Positions 1 through 8,196 of a stretch of DNA of 34,704 nucleotides are shown one piece after another. Made by a program: the position numbers and the translations under genes. This DNA is from Prochlorococcus sp. AG-402-B19 (lineage in GTDB: Bacteria; Cyanobacteriota; Cyanobacteriia; PCC-6307; Cyanobiaceae), in the NCBI GenBank assembly GCA_003279615.1, contig QCHM01000013.1, positions 1 to 34,704 of the forward strand. The letters run 5' to 3'. Below the pieces are notes generated by a model, which saw only the letters and a list, made by a program, of their open reading frames with translations, had not been told where the DNA came from and did not search any database. Numbering within the stretch: the stretch's first letter is position 1; each line of letters opens with the position of its first letter.

Positions 1-687
1 TCCACCACCAGAAGGGGGTGGAGTCTCGCAATTAATGAAAGGCTTCACTCCTTTTCCTGCTTTCTTTGCTGAATATTCTTTGATATAAGTAATCCCACCA
101 GTGGGGTTATAGCAACCAACTACAGCACTTCCTTTGTTTATATAGTTCTCTCCATTTGGATTGGCCTTTACTTGATATATTTGCCTTCCATCATTTGTAT
201 TTATTTTTCTCATTTCCACTTTATAACGACCTGTTGGGGAATAGAAAAGAATCTCTTTCCCCACCGGTACGGGGCGTGTATTTTTGCAAACCGAAGCTCC
301 TTTTAAGTCAGCATTATTTACATCGCATTTCTTAAATGTTGCATACTTTGATACTTCTCCCATATCTTCTGGGAGTCGCGCAAATAAAGCATAATTACTT
401 TGTGCGGATTTAATCATTGAATTAACAATTCCAGTTGCTTCTTTTTGTCTAAACTTATTAACAAGAGGCTCGAATTGAGGAACTGCTATTGAAGAGATAG
501 TTCCAATCACCATGGCTATTAAGATGATTTCTAAAAATGTAAAACCCTCATCATGATTGTTAATGAATAAATTTCCCTGGAGCTTATTAGGAAAATATCT
601 TTTCATTATACCTATGATGTTTGTACTATACTTAATTAGGAGATCTGATTTTGAATTTCTATTGTTGTTGCCTAAATTTAGATTCAT
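1..687 (-). CDS. Type IV prepilin-like protein (3' end outside window)
   Basis: The frame stays open from an ATG at 687 to the left edge, giving 229 visible codons. A classical prepilin signal is present: Gly48, then FTFLE with Glu at mature position +5, then a hydrophobic helix ending near AVPQF. This is the site that prepilin peptidase cuts and N-methylates, so the protein should sit in the inner membrane and be assembled into a pilus or pseudopilus. The globular part has Cys residues that could form disulfides, and the visible end is Pro/Gly-rich. The ATG at 687 gives a 48-residue leader. An ATG at 606 would give a more usual 21-residue leader, so the start is uncertain. The first ATG overlaps the stop of the upstream gene (ATGA), which suggests translational coupling. 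It could be a major pilin, a minor pilin or a GspG-like pseudopilin. Confidence 0.85.
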   Translation of the reverse strand, partial: MNLNLGNNNRNSKSDLLIKYSTNIIGIMKRYFPNKLQGNLFINNHDEGFTFLEIILIAMVIGTISSIAVPQFEPLVNKFRQKEATGIVNSMIKSAQSNYALFARLPEDMGEVSKYATFKKCDVNNADLKGASVCKNTRPVPVGKEILFYSPTGRYKVEMRKINTNDGRQIYQVKANPNGENYINKGSAVVGCYNPTGGITYIKEYSAKKAGKGVKPFINCETPPPSGGG

Positions 688-1526
688 GACAACTCATCTT
701 TCTTTTCATTAAAAGTTATTTTGAATATTAAAGGCGCAATTGATATGGATTGCACTGTTTGTCCATCTCCATAAACTTCTAAACTATTATTATCTACAAG
801 AAAGAAATCTATATTCATAGCTTCCTTTAGATTTATTGGTGATAATAAAGCATTCATGTAAAACATATAAGGTAAGTTTGGACCATAACTTTCAATGAAA
901 TTACTTCCTAGTCCAATACTAGTTAATTGATAACCATTATATTTTATTTCACATCTTGAGTATGTTCCTCCATTATTATCACAATAGTCATTGTCTTTGT
1001 TGTCTTTACCTCTCCAATTCGATAACCTTGATGTATATTCAATTGGTTGACCTTTATTTATGTTTAGTATTCTTTGATTATATTTCTTGTTAAATCCGCC
1101 TGTCGTCCAAGTTGTATTACCACTGATATATTTCCCCGAACTTTTAAAACTATTTTCAAAAACTATTGTTAAATAATTATATGAACCAGATCTTATGATA
1201 CCTCTACCTTCTTCTGGAAGTTTATATTTAGTTCCTTTTTTAAAATTACCTCTATAAAGTTTACCATTATCATTAAACAAGGTGATACAGCCAGCACCAG
1301 CATAATCTGCTGAACTTCGGTAATTAGGAAATGGATTTTTCTTGCAAAGATCTACTCTGTAAATATTAGTTTTAATCGATTTTGCTTTTATTAAACAAGC
1401 AGTTTTATTTGGTATTTGTCCTTTACACTTTATTATTGTGGCAGCAGATTGAACAGGTCGGTCCCCTTTGATGCTGATAACTCCAAAGAGTATCAAAAAT
1501 GAGATAAATAAATAATGATTCTTCAT
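684..1526 (-). CDS. Secreted Cys-containing protein, pilin-linked, unknown function
   Basis: This encodes 280 residues from ATG 1526; the frame could also open at a TTG at 1535. The N-terminus has a Lys followed by a hydrophobic stretch (residues about 4-16), consistent with a Sec signal peptide. The rest is polar and rich in Asn, Gly, Tyr and Lys, with six Cys residues outside the leader, four in the first third and two near the middle. This suggests an exported, possibly disulfide-bonded protein. No catalytic motif is recognised. Its stop overlaps the start of the prepilin gene by four bases, so the two are probably translated together. A pilus-associated or surface role is inferred only from that linkage. 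I do not recognise the family. Confidence 0.65.
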   Translation of the reverse strand: MKNHYLFISFLILFGVISIKGDRPVQSAATIIKCKGQIPNKTACLIKAKSIKTNIYRVDLCKKNPFPNYRSSADYAGAGCITLFNDNGKLYRGNFKKGTKYKLPEEGRGIIRSGSYNYLTIVFENSFKSSGKYISGNTTWTTGGFNKKYNQRILNINKGQPIEYTSRLSNWRGKDNKDNDYCDNNGGTYSRCEIKYNGYQLTSIGLGSNFIESYGPNLPYMFYMNALLSPINLKEAMNIDFFLVDNNSLEVYGDGQTVQSISIAPLIFKITFNEKKDELS

Positions 1527-1714
1527 TATCAACAATTATCCCAGATGATTAGCAAAAAATCTACTACTGTTTATGTTAGCTTAATTGAGTTTTAAATATT
1601 GCTGCTTTCTGTAGGTTTTATATTAACCTAAACCTTAGATGGAAAATGATTTATTGAGATAAGAACCTATAGAACATTGATTTGAAATCGTCGTTTCTTT
1701 CTCTTGCCTATTAA

Positions 1715-2197
1715 TCAATAAGAAGTGCTGACTTTTTGGGGGTCAACCCAAATACAATTGTCTTTTCGGCTGAATGTAGATTTTGAATTTTTTTTATAAA
1801 AAGTATGCATCACGAGCCATCTCAGATTGATACTTTTTTCGATAATCCTTTTTTGAGAATCTTTTTGATTTAAGTAATCAATATATGTAATTACCAATTT
1901 ATTCCCAATTAATTTGTTTAATTCTAATCTAGAAGCAATCTCTTCCATAGAATTCCAATAAATGCCTTTATTCACTCTTTGACTTAGTGGCTTAAATTTT
2001 TCTTTGGTACGGTCAAAATAATAAAGGTATCCTTTCTTATTATCGAAAATAAATACCTCTTGGGCAGAGGTATTACGGTTTGATCCACATTTTAGTGCTT
2101 GGTATGGTCCGGAAAAAATAGGCTTATGCTTTGGGAAAGCTCTAATTAATAAGACCGTTGTCAGTACAAAAATAATCTTCAACATAAACAATTTCAT
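1715..2197 (-). CDS. Small secreted protein of unknown function
   Basis: This encodes 160 residues from ATG 2197; an in-frame TTG lies at 2206. A short basic start is followed by a hydrophobic segment (residues about 4-19), which could be a signal peptide or a membrane anchor. The remainder is basic and aromatic-rich with two Cys residues, near residue 37 and near residue 148. It lies 188 bases upstream of the secreted gene that is coupled to the prepilin, on the same strand, so it may belong to the same exported set. No known domain is recognised and no function is proposed. Confidence 0.55.
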   Translation of the reverse strand: MKLFMLKIIFVLTTVLLIRAFPKHKPIFSGPYQALKCGSNRNTSAQEVFIFDNKKGYLYYFDRTKEKFKPLSQRVNKGIYWNSMEEIASRLELNKLIGNKLVITYIDYLNQKDSQKRIIEKSINLRWLVMHTFYKKNSKSTFSRKDNCIWVDPQKVSTSY

Positions 2198-2491
2198 AGC
2201 ATGCAAAGTTTTTCTCTACTCTTTATGGTTTCATTAGTTCATTATTCAGAGCAGCCAGGCGAGTATAAGAGGCTGATCTAAATACGATGTTATTGCTTTA
2301 AATAGAATTCAATTTTCTAAGCTTTTCATTTTAGTATTTGTCTCTTCAGTTTGCTTTGCATTGGAAACCCCCAGATAACTTACGACCCTCCTAATTGGAA
2401 ATTGAGTTTTAAGAATTGCGGGCAAGATTAGGTCTCTTTTCTTCAAAACCCTTGTCGTAATTGGCTTCTTTAGAGTTAGAGAGTACGATGG
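2198..2491. other. Intergenic stretch with hairpin and an uninterrupted frame
   Basis: No recognised gene. On the minus strand the fabG frame continues for 60 codons after the fabG TAA before meeting TGA at 2309-2311. Within it, a TTG at 2446 would give a 45-residue basic peptide. A hairpin with 9-base arms and one mismatch (2248-2256 with 2271-2279) lies upstream of the 160-residue secreted protein gene. The stretch around 2370-2460 looks richer in G+C than the pilin genes. It could hold a short gene, a decayed gene or a structured RNA; none is proven. Confidence 0.3.
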
Positions 2492-3244
2492 TTAACTCAT
2501 TACCATCCCACCATCAACTTGAATTGTTTGACCAGTTATATATGCAGCAGAGGGGTCTGCTGCTAAAAACCTTACTGCACCTGCAACATCTTCTGGGTTT
2601 CCAAATCGTCCAAGCGGGATAGCGGAGAGTATTGCCTCGCTATTCAGATCCTTTGTCATGTCAGTAGCAATAAAACCTGGAGCGACTGCATTTACAGTTA
2701 TCCCTCTGCTTGCAAATTCTTTGGCAGCACTTTGAGTCAGCCCAACTACGCCAGCTTTGGCGGCAGAATAATTTGCTTGCCCTGGGTTGCCCATTAATCC
2801 AACAACAGAAGTTATGTTGATGATTCTTCCTTTTTTTTGTTTCAACATTTGTCTAGAAACTGCTCTTGTGCAATAAAAAACACCACTCAAATTCAGGTCT
2901 AATACTTTCTGCCAATCGTCAGTTTTCATTCTCATAAGAAGTCCGTCTTTTGTTATCCCTGCATTATTAACAAGAATATCAATTTGATTATTTTTGTCTA
3001 ATACTGTTTTTATTAATTCATTTACTGAAGTTTCATTAGAAATATCGGCTTGCAAAGGATACGCCTTCCCTCCAAAAGAGTTTATTTCAGAAACGACTTT
3101 ATTTGCATTCTCTAGTGATGAAGAATAATTGATGATTACTTCCGCACCTTCCTTCGCTAAAGATATTGCAATTGCTTTACCAATCCCTCTGCTTGCTCCA
3201 GTTACAAGTGCAGTTTGTCCTTCAAGTAATTTTTTTAATGTCAT
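2492..3244 (-). CDS. fabG: 3-oxoacyl-[acyl-carrier-protein] reductase FabG
   Basis: A 250-residue classical short-chain dehydrogenase/reductase that reduces 3-oxoacyl-ACP with NADPH in type II fatty acid elongation in the cytosol. The nucleotide-binding motif TGASRGIG is at residues 15-22, NNAG at 93-96, and the catalytic residues are Asn118, Ser146, Tyr159 and Lys163 (YSAAK). The C-terminus GQTIQVDGGMVMS is typical of FabG. The length is normal for the family and the ATG at 3244 gives a full N-terminus. It is divergent from ispD, with 159 bases between starts that contain a 12-base palindrome. Another SDR function is possible in principle, but the match to FabG is close throughout. Confidence 0.95.
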   Translation of the reverse strand: MTLKKLLEGQTALVTGASRGIGKAIAISLAKEGAEVIINYSSSLENANKVVSEINSFGGKAYPLQADISNETSVNELIKTVLDKNNQIDILVNNAGITKDGLLMRMKTDDWQKVLDLNLSGVFYCTRAVSRQMLKQKKGRIINITSVVGLMGNPGQANYSAAKAGVVGLTQSAAKEFASRGITVNAVAPGFIATDMTKDLNSEAILSAIPLGRFGNPEDVAGAVRFLAADPSAAYITGQTIQVDGGMVMS

Positions 3245-3267
3245 AATTTTTTGATTTTTAAATCGTT

Positions 3268-3279
3268 AGAATCGATTCT
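3268..3279. promoter_or_regulatory. 12-base palindrome between fabG and ispD
   Basis: The perfect palindrome AGAATCGATTCT is flanked by inverted AAATC (3260-3264) and GATTT (3282-3286). It lies 23 bases upstream of the fabG start in the divergent fabG/ispD spacer. It has the shape of a dimer-binding operator, but no regulator is known from this window and the site may be chance in AT-rich DNA. Confidence 0.3.
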
Positions 3280-3390
3280 TTGATTTGATTAACTTACTAT
3301 TGAGTCAATTGATTTTTGAAAAGACTTTAAGCTTAGACATGAGAAATAGTGATTTCTACTGTTTGAATATATTAAAAGAAGCATTAATGA

Positions 3391-3395
3391 GGAGG
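3391..3395 (+). promoter_or_regulatory. Shine-Dalgarno sequence deciding the ispD GTG start
   Basis: GGAGG lies eight bases before the GTG at 3404. It supports GTG as the ispD start; the nearest upstream ATG (3387) is in another frame. Such a strong ribosome site is uncommon elsewhere in this window. Confidence 0.7.
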
Positions 3396-3403
3396 GTTTA
3401 GTT

Positions 3404-4081
3404 GTGCATTTATTAATTGCTGCTGCAGGAAGTGGAAGTCGAATGGGTGCCGATCGAAATAAACTTTTGTTGAAGATAGCAGGTAGGACCATTTTAGAGT
3501 GGACTTTGAAAGCAGCTTTCGCCTCTAAATCAATCAATTGGATTGGAATTATTGGACAACCTAAAGATAAAAGTTCTATTTGTTCAATAATTAATGATTC
3601 AGTGATGTCAGTTAAATGGATAGATGGGGGATCAACAAGACAGCAATCTGTTCAGCGAGGATTGTCCGGCCTTCCAGATGATGCCGAATCTGTTCTCATT
3701 CATGACGGTGCAAGATGCTTGGTAAAACCATTTGTTTTTGATGAGATTGCAAAGATTGTTTCTAGTGGTCAGGCAGTTATAGCAGCATCCCAAGTTACGG
3801 ATACCATCAAAAAGGTTGGTAAAAATAGAGAAATCATTGATAGCCCTCCACGCTCAGACCTTTGGTCTGCTCAAACACCTCAGGGCTTTCCAGTGGATAA
3901 ACTGAAGCATGCGCACAGTGAAGCAATCGCAAACGATTGGAATGTAACCGATGATGCATCTTTGTTTGAGCGCTTGGGATTGCCAGTGAAAATATATGAT
4001 GCAGGGCCTTCAAATATTAAAGTTACGACCCCATTTGATCTTGTAATTGCGGAGTCTTTATTGTCTACTACGAAAGACTAA
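3404..4081 (+). CDS. ispD: 2-C-methyl-D-erythritol 4-phosphate cytidylyltransferase
   Basis: A 225-residue enzyme of the MEP isoprenoid pathway. It joins MEP and CTP to form CDP-methylerythritol, feeding carotenoid, phytol and plastoquinone side-chain synthesis. The N-terminal CTP-binding signature [10 protein letters not shown] with a downstream Lys (NKLLL) is at residues 6-24. HDGARCLV near residue 100 and the region around TPQGFP and TDDASL are typical of IspD. The length is normal. Translation starts at GTG 3404, supported by GGAGG upstream. Its last 14 bases overlap the 3' end of the convergent LD-carboxypeptidase gene, so neither stop region is independent. Confidence 0.95.
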   Translation: MHLLIAAAGSGSRMGADRNKLLLKIAGRTILEWTLKAAFASKSINWIGIIGQPKDKSSICSIINDSVMSVKWIDGGSTRQQSVQRGLSGLPDDAESVLIHDGARCLVKPFVFDEIAKIVSSGQAVIAASQVTDTIKKVGKNREIIDSPPRSDLWSAQTPQGFPVDKLKHAHSEAIANDWNVTDDASLFERLGLPVKIYDAGPSNIKVTTPFDLVIAESLLSTTKD

Positions 4082-4943
4082 GACTCCCTTTGTCGCCATT
4101 CAAGATAGCCTGACTACCTAGAGGTAGTGATGCATTACCATGGCAGTGTCCAATTGGTAAATTCGAAACAATTGGGATTTTAAGGTCTTGAGTTCGATCT
4201 CTGAAAATATCAATAAGGTCAAATGACTTTGTTTTTTCGATGTCTACATCATCGTCATTACAACTGGTAAATGAGCCAAAACCTAAGCCAGATAATTGTT
4301 GTAGAATTCCAGCCAATCTTAAGTGAGTTAGCATCCTGTCAATTCTGTAGGGAGCTTCTCCAATGTCTTCGATGATTAGTATTGATTCCTTGAAATCTGG
4401 TAGATGTTTAGTACCAATTAAGTGAGTCAAGACAGTGAGGTTGCCAACTATTAGATGTCCCTTTGAAATTCCACCTCCCCATGGATCTCCATAAATATCG
4501 GGTACATAGTTCCCAAGCAAAATTGATTTAAGCCTGTCTTTACTCCAGTCTGGTTCGGCTCCTAATGTTGTGATAAGTGGGCCATGAATCCCTCCGTGAA
4601 ATCCATCTGCGAGCCTTGAAAGAAGTATAGAAGTCAAATCAGAGAAGCCAATCATCCAACCTTCTTTCCATGGTTGCTTTCTTTCTAATAATCTTGCTGA
4701 TCCCCACCCACCTCTAGCAAAAGCTATGAGAGGGTAATAATTATTTGGGTGTAATTCGTTATATCTAACCTCATCTTTACCTGCTAAATAACCCCATGAC
4801 CTGCCGACGGCTTCAATATGGTTGCATTTCAATCCCCACTCCTTAAGGACTTTGATCCCAGAGTGAAGATCTTCTGCATTATTAATTGGTGAACTTGCGG
4901 CAACTATATGGACAAGGTCACCTTTTTTTAGTGGCTCAGTCAT
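4068..4943 (-). CDS. Peptidase S66 family LD-carboxypeptidase
   Basis: A 291-residue protein of the LdcA/MccF family. LdcA enzymes remove the terminal D-Ala from tetrapeptides during murein recycling; MccF members cleave microcin-type conjugates. The nucleophile Ser101 sits in GFSDLT. Glu192 in [15 protein letters not shown] and His266 or His268 in GHCHG match the expected Ser-Glu-His triad. The N-terminus ([12 protein letters not shown]) is also typical. No signal peptide is seen, so it is likely cytosolic, which fits recycling. It is probably cotranscribed with ubiA 25 bases upstream, although the two functions are unrelated. The exact substrate cannot be read from sequence. Confidence 0.88.
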   Translation of the reverse strand: MTEPLKKGDLVHIVAASSPINNAEDLHSGIKVLKEWGLKCNHIEAVGRSWGYLAGKDEVRYNELHPNNYYPLIAFARGGWGSARLLERKQPWKEGWMIGFSDLTSILLSRLADGFHGGIHGPLITTLGAEPDWSKDRLKSILLGNYVPDIYGDPWGGGISKGHLIVGNLTVLTHLIGTKHLPDFKESILIIEDIGEAPYRIDRMLTHLRLAGILQQLSGLGFGSFTSCNDDDVDIEKTKSFDLIDIFRDRTQDLKIPIVSNLPIGHCHGNASLPLGSQAILNGDKGSLSLS

Positions 4944-4968
4944 TTCAGAATCTTGCTTTTTGCATTGA

Positions 4969-5859
4969 TTAAATAATCTTGCTTAAGATCATTCCTAAAA
5001 GTAAAAAACTGCCAATTCGAACTTGATTTTTAAAATGCGAACCTGAAGTCTTAATACCTTTTGAGCTTGAATGTAGTAAGAAAACTTCTCTTTGCATTCC
5101 TAAAGTCGATACCAACCAAAAAGGCCAATAGATTAACCCTAAATTTGCTGATAGAGCGGCAGTAGCTAATAAACAACTGGCTAGAAAGTAGCAAAGAGAA
5201 ATAGTTTTTATTGACATCTCCCCGAGACTAATCGCACTACTGTTTAGACCAATTGCTTTGTCATCAATTTCATCTGCCATTGCATAAACAGTATCAAAGC
5301 CGAAAGTCCAAAATATTGTTGCAAGCCAACAACATATTAAGGTTGTACCTCCTGTTAAAGAGGATTCACTCGCTGCCCAGGGGATTAGGACTGAAAACCC
5401 CCAGCAAATAGAAAGAATTATTTGGGGATATTTAAACCATCTTTTTGCTGATGGATACAAAAGGATAAAAGGTAATGATAGTGATGCAAGTTGAAGGCAT
5501 AAAACTCTACTATCTGTTGGGATTGAAAGAACTATAAAAAGACTAAGAAATAACATTAAGATTAGAAGTATCCATGCAGTCTTAAGGGATATGCTGCCAT
5601 TAGCTAATGGTCTTTCTTTTGTTCTTGTTACCTTCTTGTCAAATCTTCGGTCCCAAATATCATTAGCAATACATCCTGCACCGCTTACAAAAAATCCACC
5701 AAGAAATATCAAAACTAATATAAAAAAAGAGGGTGGGGCTGAAGGAGTTAACCAAAGAGACCATCCAGCAGGAATAAGAAGTATTAGCCTTCCGCTAGGT
5801 TTGTTCCATCTAAGAAGTTGAAAACAATATCCCATTTTTTGTCTGAAAAGATTATTCAT
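4969..5859 (-). CDS. ubiA: 4-hydroxybenzoate polyprenyltransferase (UbiA family)
   Basis: A 296-residue multi-pass membrane prenyltransferase. The first Asp-rich motif NDIWDRRFD (66-74) is followed by TKERPLANG, and the second (DEIDD at 196-200) by GLNSSAI; these bind the Mg2+-diphosphate of the prenyl donor. In cyanobacteria this branch of UbiA prenylates 4-hydroxybenzoate in plastoquinone synthesis, so it should act in the membrane for photosynthetic electron carriers. About eight hydrophobic segments are visible, as usual for the family. The gene is divergent from ppx (85 bases between starts). Other UbiA members (chlorophyll synthase, homogentisate prenyltransferase) have different second motifs, so the UbiA assignment is preferred. 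Confidence 0.9.
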   Translation of the reverse strand: MNNLFRQKMGYCFQLLRWNKPSGRLILLIPAGWSLWLTPSAPPSFFILVLIFLGGFFVSGAGCIANDIWDRRFDKKVTRTKERPLANGSISLKTAWILLILMLFLSLFIVLSIPTDSRVLCLQLASLSLPFILLYPSAKRWFKYPQIILSICWGFSVLIPWAASESSLTGGTTLICCWLATIFWTFGFDTVYAMADEIDDKAIGLNSSAISLGEMSIKTISLCYFLASCLLATAALSANLGLIYWPFWLVSTLGMQREVFLLHSSSKGIKTSGSHFKNQVRIGSFLLLGMILSKII

Positions 5860-5944
5860 AAAAATTCAAGTTGATAATCATTTATAAGGTCTTCTCAATG
5901 GGGTGCTGAGGGTGTCAGAGTATTGAGGGTAAACCTATTTATAT

Positions 5945-7579
5945 ATGTTAGGTGACACAATAAATAATTCCTTCCAACGGAAGTCTCATGAATTTGATCT
6001 TGGAGAAAATCAAGATAGTCAATTATGTCGTATCGCAACAATTGATATTGGTACCAACTCAACTCATTTGTTGATTGCAAAGCTTGAACCAAATTTGAAT
6101 ACTTTTAGTATTGAACTAGCGGAAAAGTCAACAACACGATTAGGAGAAAGAGATCCTGGTACTGGAGAACTTACCTCCCTGGCTATGAATAGAGCCTTTT
6201 CAACATTAAAGAGGTTTAAGGACTTATCAGAAAGTTATAAAGTTGAGAGTCTTATTATCGCAGCAACAAGTGCAGTTAGAGAAGCACCAAATGGACGAAT
6301 CTTTATATCGGAAATTAAAAAGAAGATAGGCTTAGATGTTGAATTGATAAGTGGAGCAGAAGAAGCCAGATTGATTTATCTAGGTGTGCTTTCAGAGATG
6401 CAATTTGGCAATAAACCTCATCTTGTTCTTGATATTGGTGGTGGTTCAACAGAACTAATACTCGCTGATAGGTCGGAAGCAAGAGCACTAACAAGTACAA
6501 AAATTGGAGCAGTAAGATTGCAACGAGAATTTATTAAAAAAGATCCAATTTCCCCTCAGAATGAATTATTTTTAAGATCATTTATTAGAGGCTCTATGGA
6601 GTCTGCAATTGATAAAGTAACAAAGAGGATAGAAGTAGGTGAAGAACCAGTTTTGGTCGCAACAAGTGGAACTGCTTTGGCTATTGGCGCATTAATATCG
6701 AATAAGGAAAATCATATTCAATCAAAATTACAAGGGTATAAAATCACCAAAAATAATTTAGATAATATTGTTAATCAGTTAATAAAAATGACACCTTCTG
6801 AAAGGAGTCAATTGTCTTCTCTAAGTGAAAGAAGGTCTGAGATCATTGTTCCAGGAGCTTTGATTTTGCAAACCATAATGACCATGGTTAATGCTAATGA
6901 GATTGTTTTAAGTGAAAGGGCTCTGCGGGAAGGACTAGTAGTGGATTGGATGTGTAGAAATAATTATTTAAAAGACAAATTGAGTTTTCAAGGGTCAATA
7001 AGGGAGAGAACTGTTCTCCATCAATCTCGAAGATTTGGTGTTAATTCAAAACGATCAAAAAAAGTATCAGAATTTGCGCTTACTTTTTACGATCAGACTA
7101 AAGGAATTTTGCACAATGATAATGGTGAAGGTAGAGAACTTTTATGGGCAGCAGCTAAGCTTCATGCCTGTGGAAAGCATATTAATATTAGTTCCTATCA
7201 TAAGCATTCATGGTATTTAATTAGGCATGGAGAGTTATTAGGTTACTCTCAAGCTGAGCATTTAATGGTTGCTGCTATTGCTAGATATCATAGGAAAAGT
7301 TTTCCAAAAAAAAGACATGAATCTTGGCAATTATTGAGTGATGAAAGTCAAAAAATCTTAGTAACTGATATGTCTTTACTTCTTAGACTTTCATGCTCTC
7401 TAGATAGAAGACCTGAACCTTTGATATCAAAAATAGTTATTGAAGCTAGTAATAAAAAAGTTTATACTGAGTTGATCCCTAATGATTTAGGGCGAAATTT
7501 AGATCTTGAGAAATGGAGCTTAAGTAAAGAGATTCAATTAGTGAAAAAAATTAAAGATGTTGATATAAATATTATTTAA
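5945..7579 (+). CDS. ppx: Exopolyphosphatase Ppx/GppA
   Basis: A 544-residue ASKHA-fold phosphatase that releases phosphate from polyphosphate chains, or hydrolyses pppGpp in GppA members. The first phosphate motif IDIGTNSTHLL is at 33-43, TSAVREAPNG at 108-117, the catalytic-Glu region GAEEAR at 137-142, and the second phosphate motif DIGGGSTE at 163-170. The C-terminal third is helical with an HD-like stretch (HACGKHINISSYHKHS; AIARYHRK), as in long Ppx proteins. It is a soluble cytosolic protein. It ends nine bases before the stop of the convergent HTH gene. Phosphate storage matters in oligotrophic oceans, which fits but does not prove the Ppx over the GppA role. Confidence 0.92.
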   Translation: MLGDTINNSFQRKSHEFDLGENQDSQLCRIATIDIGTNSTHLLIAKLEPNLNTFSIELAEKSTTRLGERDPGTGELTSLAMNRAFSTLKRFKDLSESYKVESLIIAATSAVREAPNGRIFISEIKKKIGLDVELISGAEEARLIYLGVLSEMQFGNKPHLVLDIGGGSTELILADRSEARALTSTKIGAVRLQREFIKKDPISPQNELFLRSFIRGSMESAIDKVTKRIEVGEEPVLVATSGTALAIGALISNKENHIQSKLQGYKITKNNLDNIVNQLIKMTPSERSQLSSLSERRSEIIVPGALILQTIMTMVNANEIVLSERALREGLVVDWMCRNNYLKDKLSFQGSIRERTVLHQSRRFGVNSKRSKKVSEFALTFYDQTKGILHNDNGEGRELLWAAAKLHACGKHINISSYHKHSWYLIRHGELLGYSQAEHLMVAAIARYHRKSFPKKRHESWQLLSDESQKILVTDMSLLLRLSCSLDRRPEPLISKIVIEASNKKVYTELIPNDLGRNLDLEKWSLSKEIQLVKKIKDVDINII

Positions 7580-7588
7580 ATATATAGT

Positions 7589-8077
7589 TTAATTTTTATC
7601 TAATAACAGTACATCGCTTTCTTGGCGATTGAATGAATCATTTTGATTGTTTTCGATATATTTTAAGACAAAAATGGAAGAAAGTAATCCTAGGAAACCA
7701 GATATAATTACCATTCTAAATTGATTCAAGTATTCCTTTTTTCTAGGACTTTCCTTATTAATTACAGGGTTGTATTTAGGCTCATTTTTTTTGCCTTCAT
7801 TAAGTTCTTCAAAAATAAAACTTGTATCTAAGTTCAACTTCTCGGCTATTCTTCTTACCATTGCCTTGATGAAAACTTTTTCAGGAAGGGAGCTTTCATT
7901 TCCTTCCTCAAGAGCAATTAATTGTTCTTTCCCAATTCTTATTGATGAGGATAAATCCTCGATTGAGAGATTTCTGCCTTGACGAGCTTCTCTTAGAAAT
8001 TCTCCAACCTTTTTTAAAGGAGATTTATCATGTGCGAAATAGGAATTATCGCTTTTTGGGACCTCACCTTTTTTCAA
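7589..8077 (-). CDS. RodZ-like HTH protein with one membrane segment
   Basis: A 162-residue protein. An Xre/RodZ-type helix-turn-helix (about 22-85) contains VGEFLREARQGRNLSIEDL and IALEEGN, followed by a charged linker and one transmembrane segment (about 120-139). RodZ proteins normally also have a large periplasmic domain; here only about 22 residues follow the membrane segment. It may be a reduced cytoskeletal anchor working with MreB, or a membrane-bound regulator. The first possible start is TTG 8077; no ATG occurs before the HTH. It lies 119 bases downstream of cobM on the same strand and converges on ppx. Confidence 0.7.
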   Translation of the reverse strand: MKKGEVPKSDNSYFAHDKSPLKKVGEFLREARQGRNLSIEDLSSSIRIGKEQLIALEEGNESSLPEKVFIKAMVRRIAEKLNLDTSFIFEELNEGKKNEPKYNPVINKESPRKKEYLNQFRMVIISGFLGLLSSIFVLKYIENNQNDSFNRQESDVLLLDKN

Positions 8078-8196
8078 GTAAAAACCTGCTGATTATTTGA
8101 TTTTATTCTAAAGGGTTTGTAAAGTCCTTTATCTCTAAAAGATCATTTATCTTTATCTTTGATTTTTTTAACAAGATGTTCATTAATTAATGCACT

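Noticed and set aside
3289-3537. 82-codon minus-strand frame over the ispD start
   Set aside because: It is antisense to conserved ispD codons and resembles no protein; it is a shadow of ispD.
5895-6092. 65-codon minus-strand frame over the ppx start
   Set aside because: It covers the ppx N-terminus in antisense and has no sign of a real protein.
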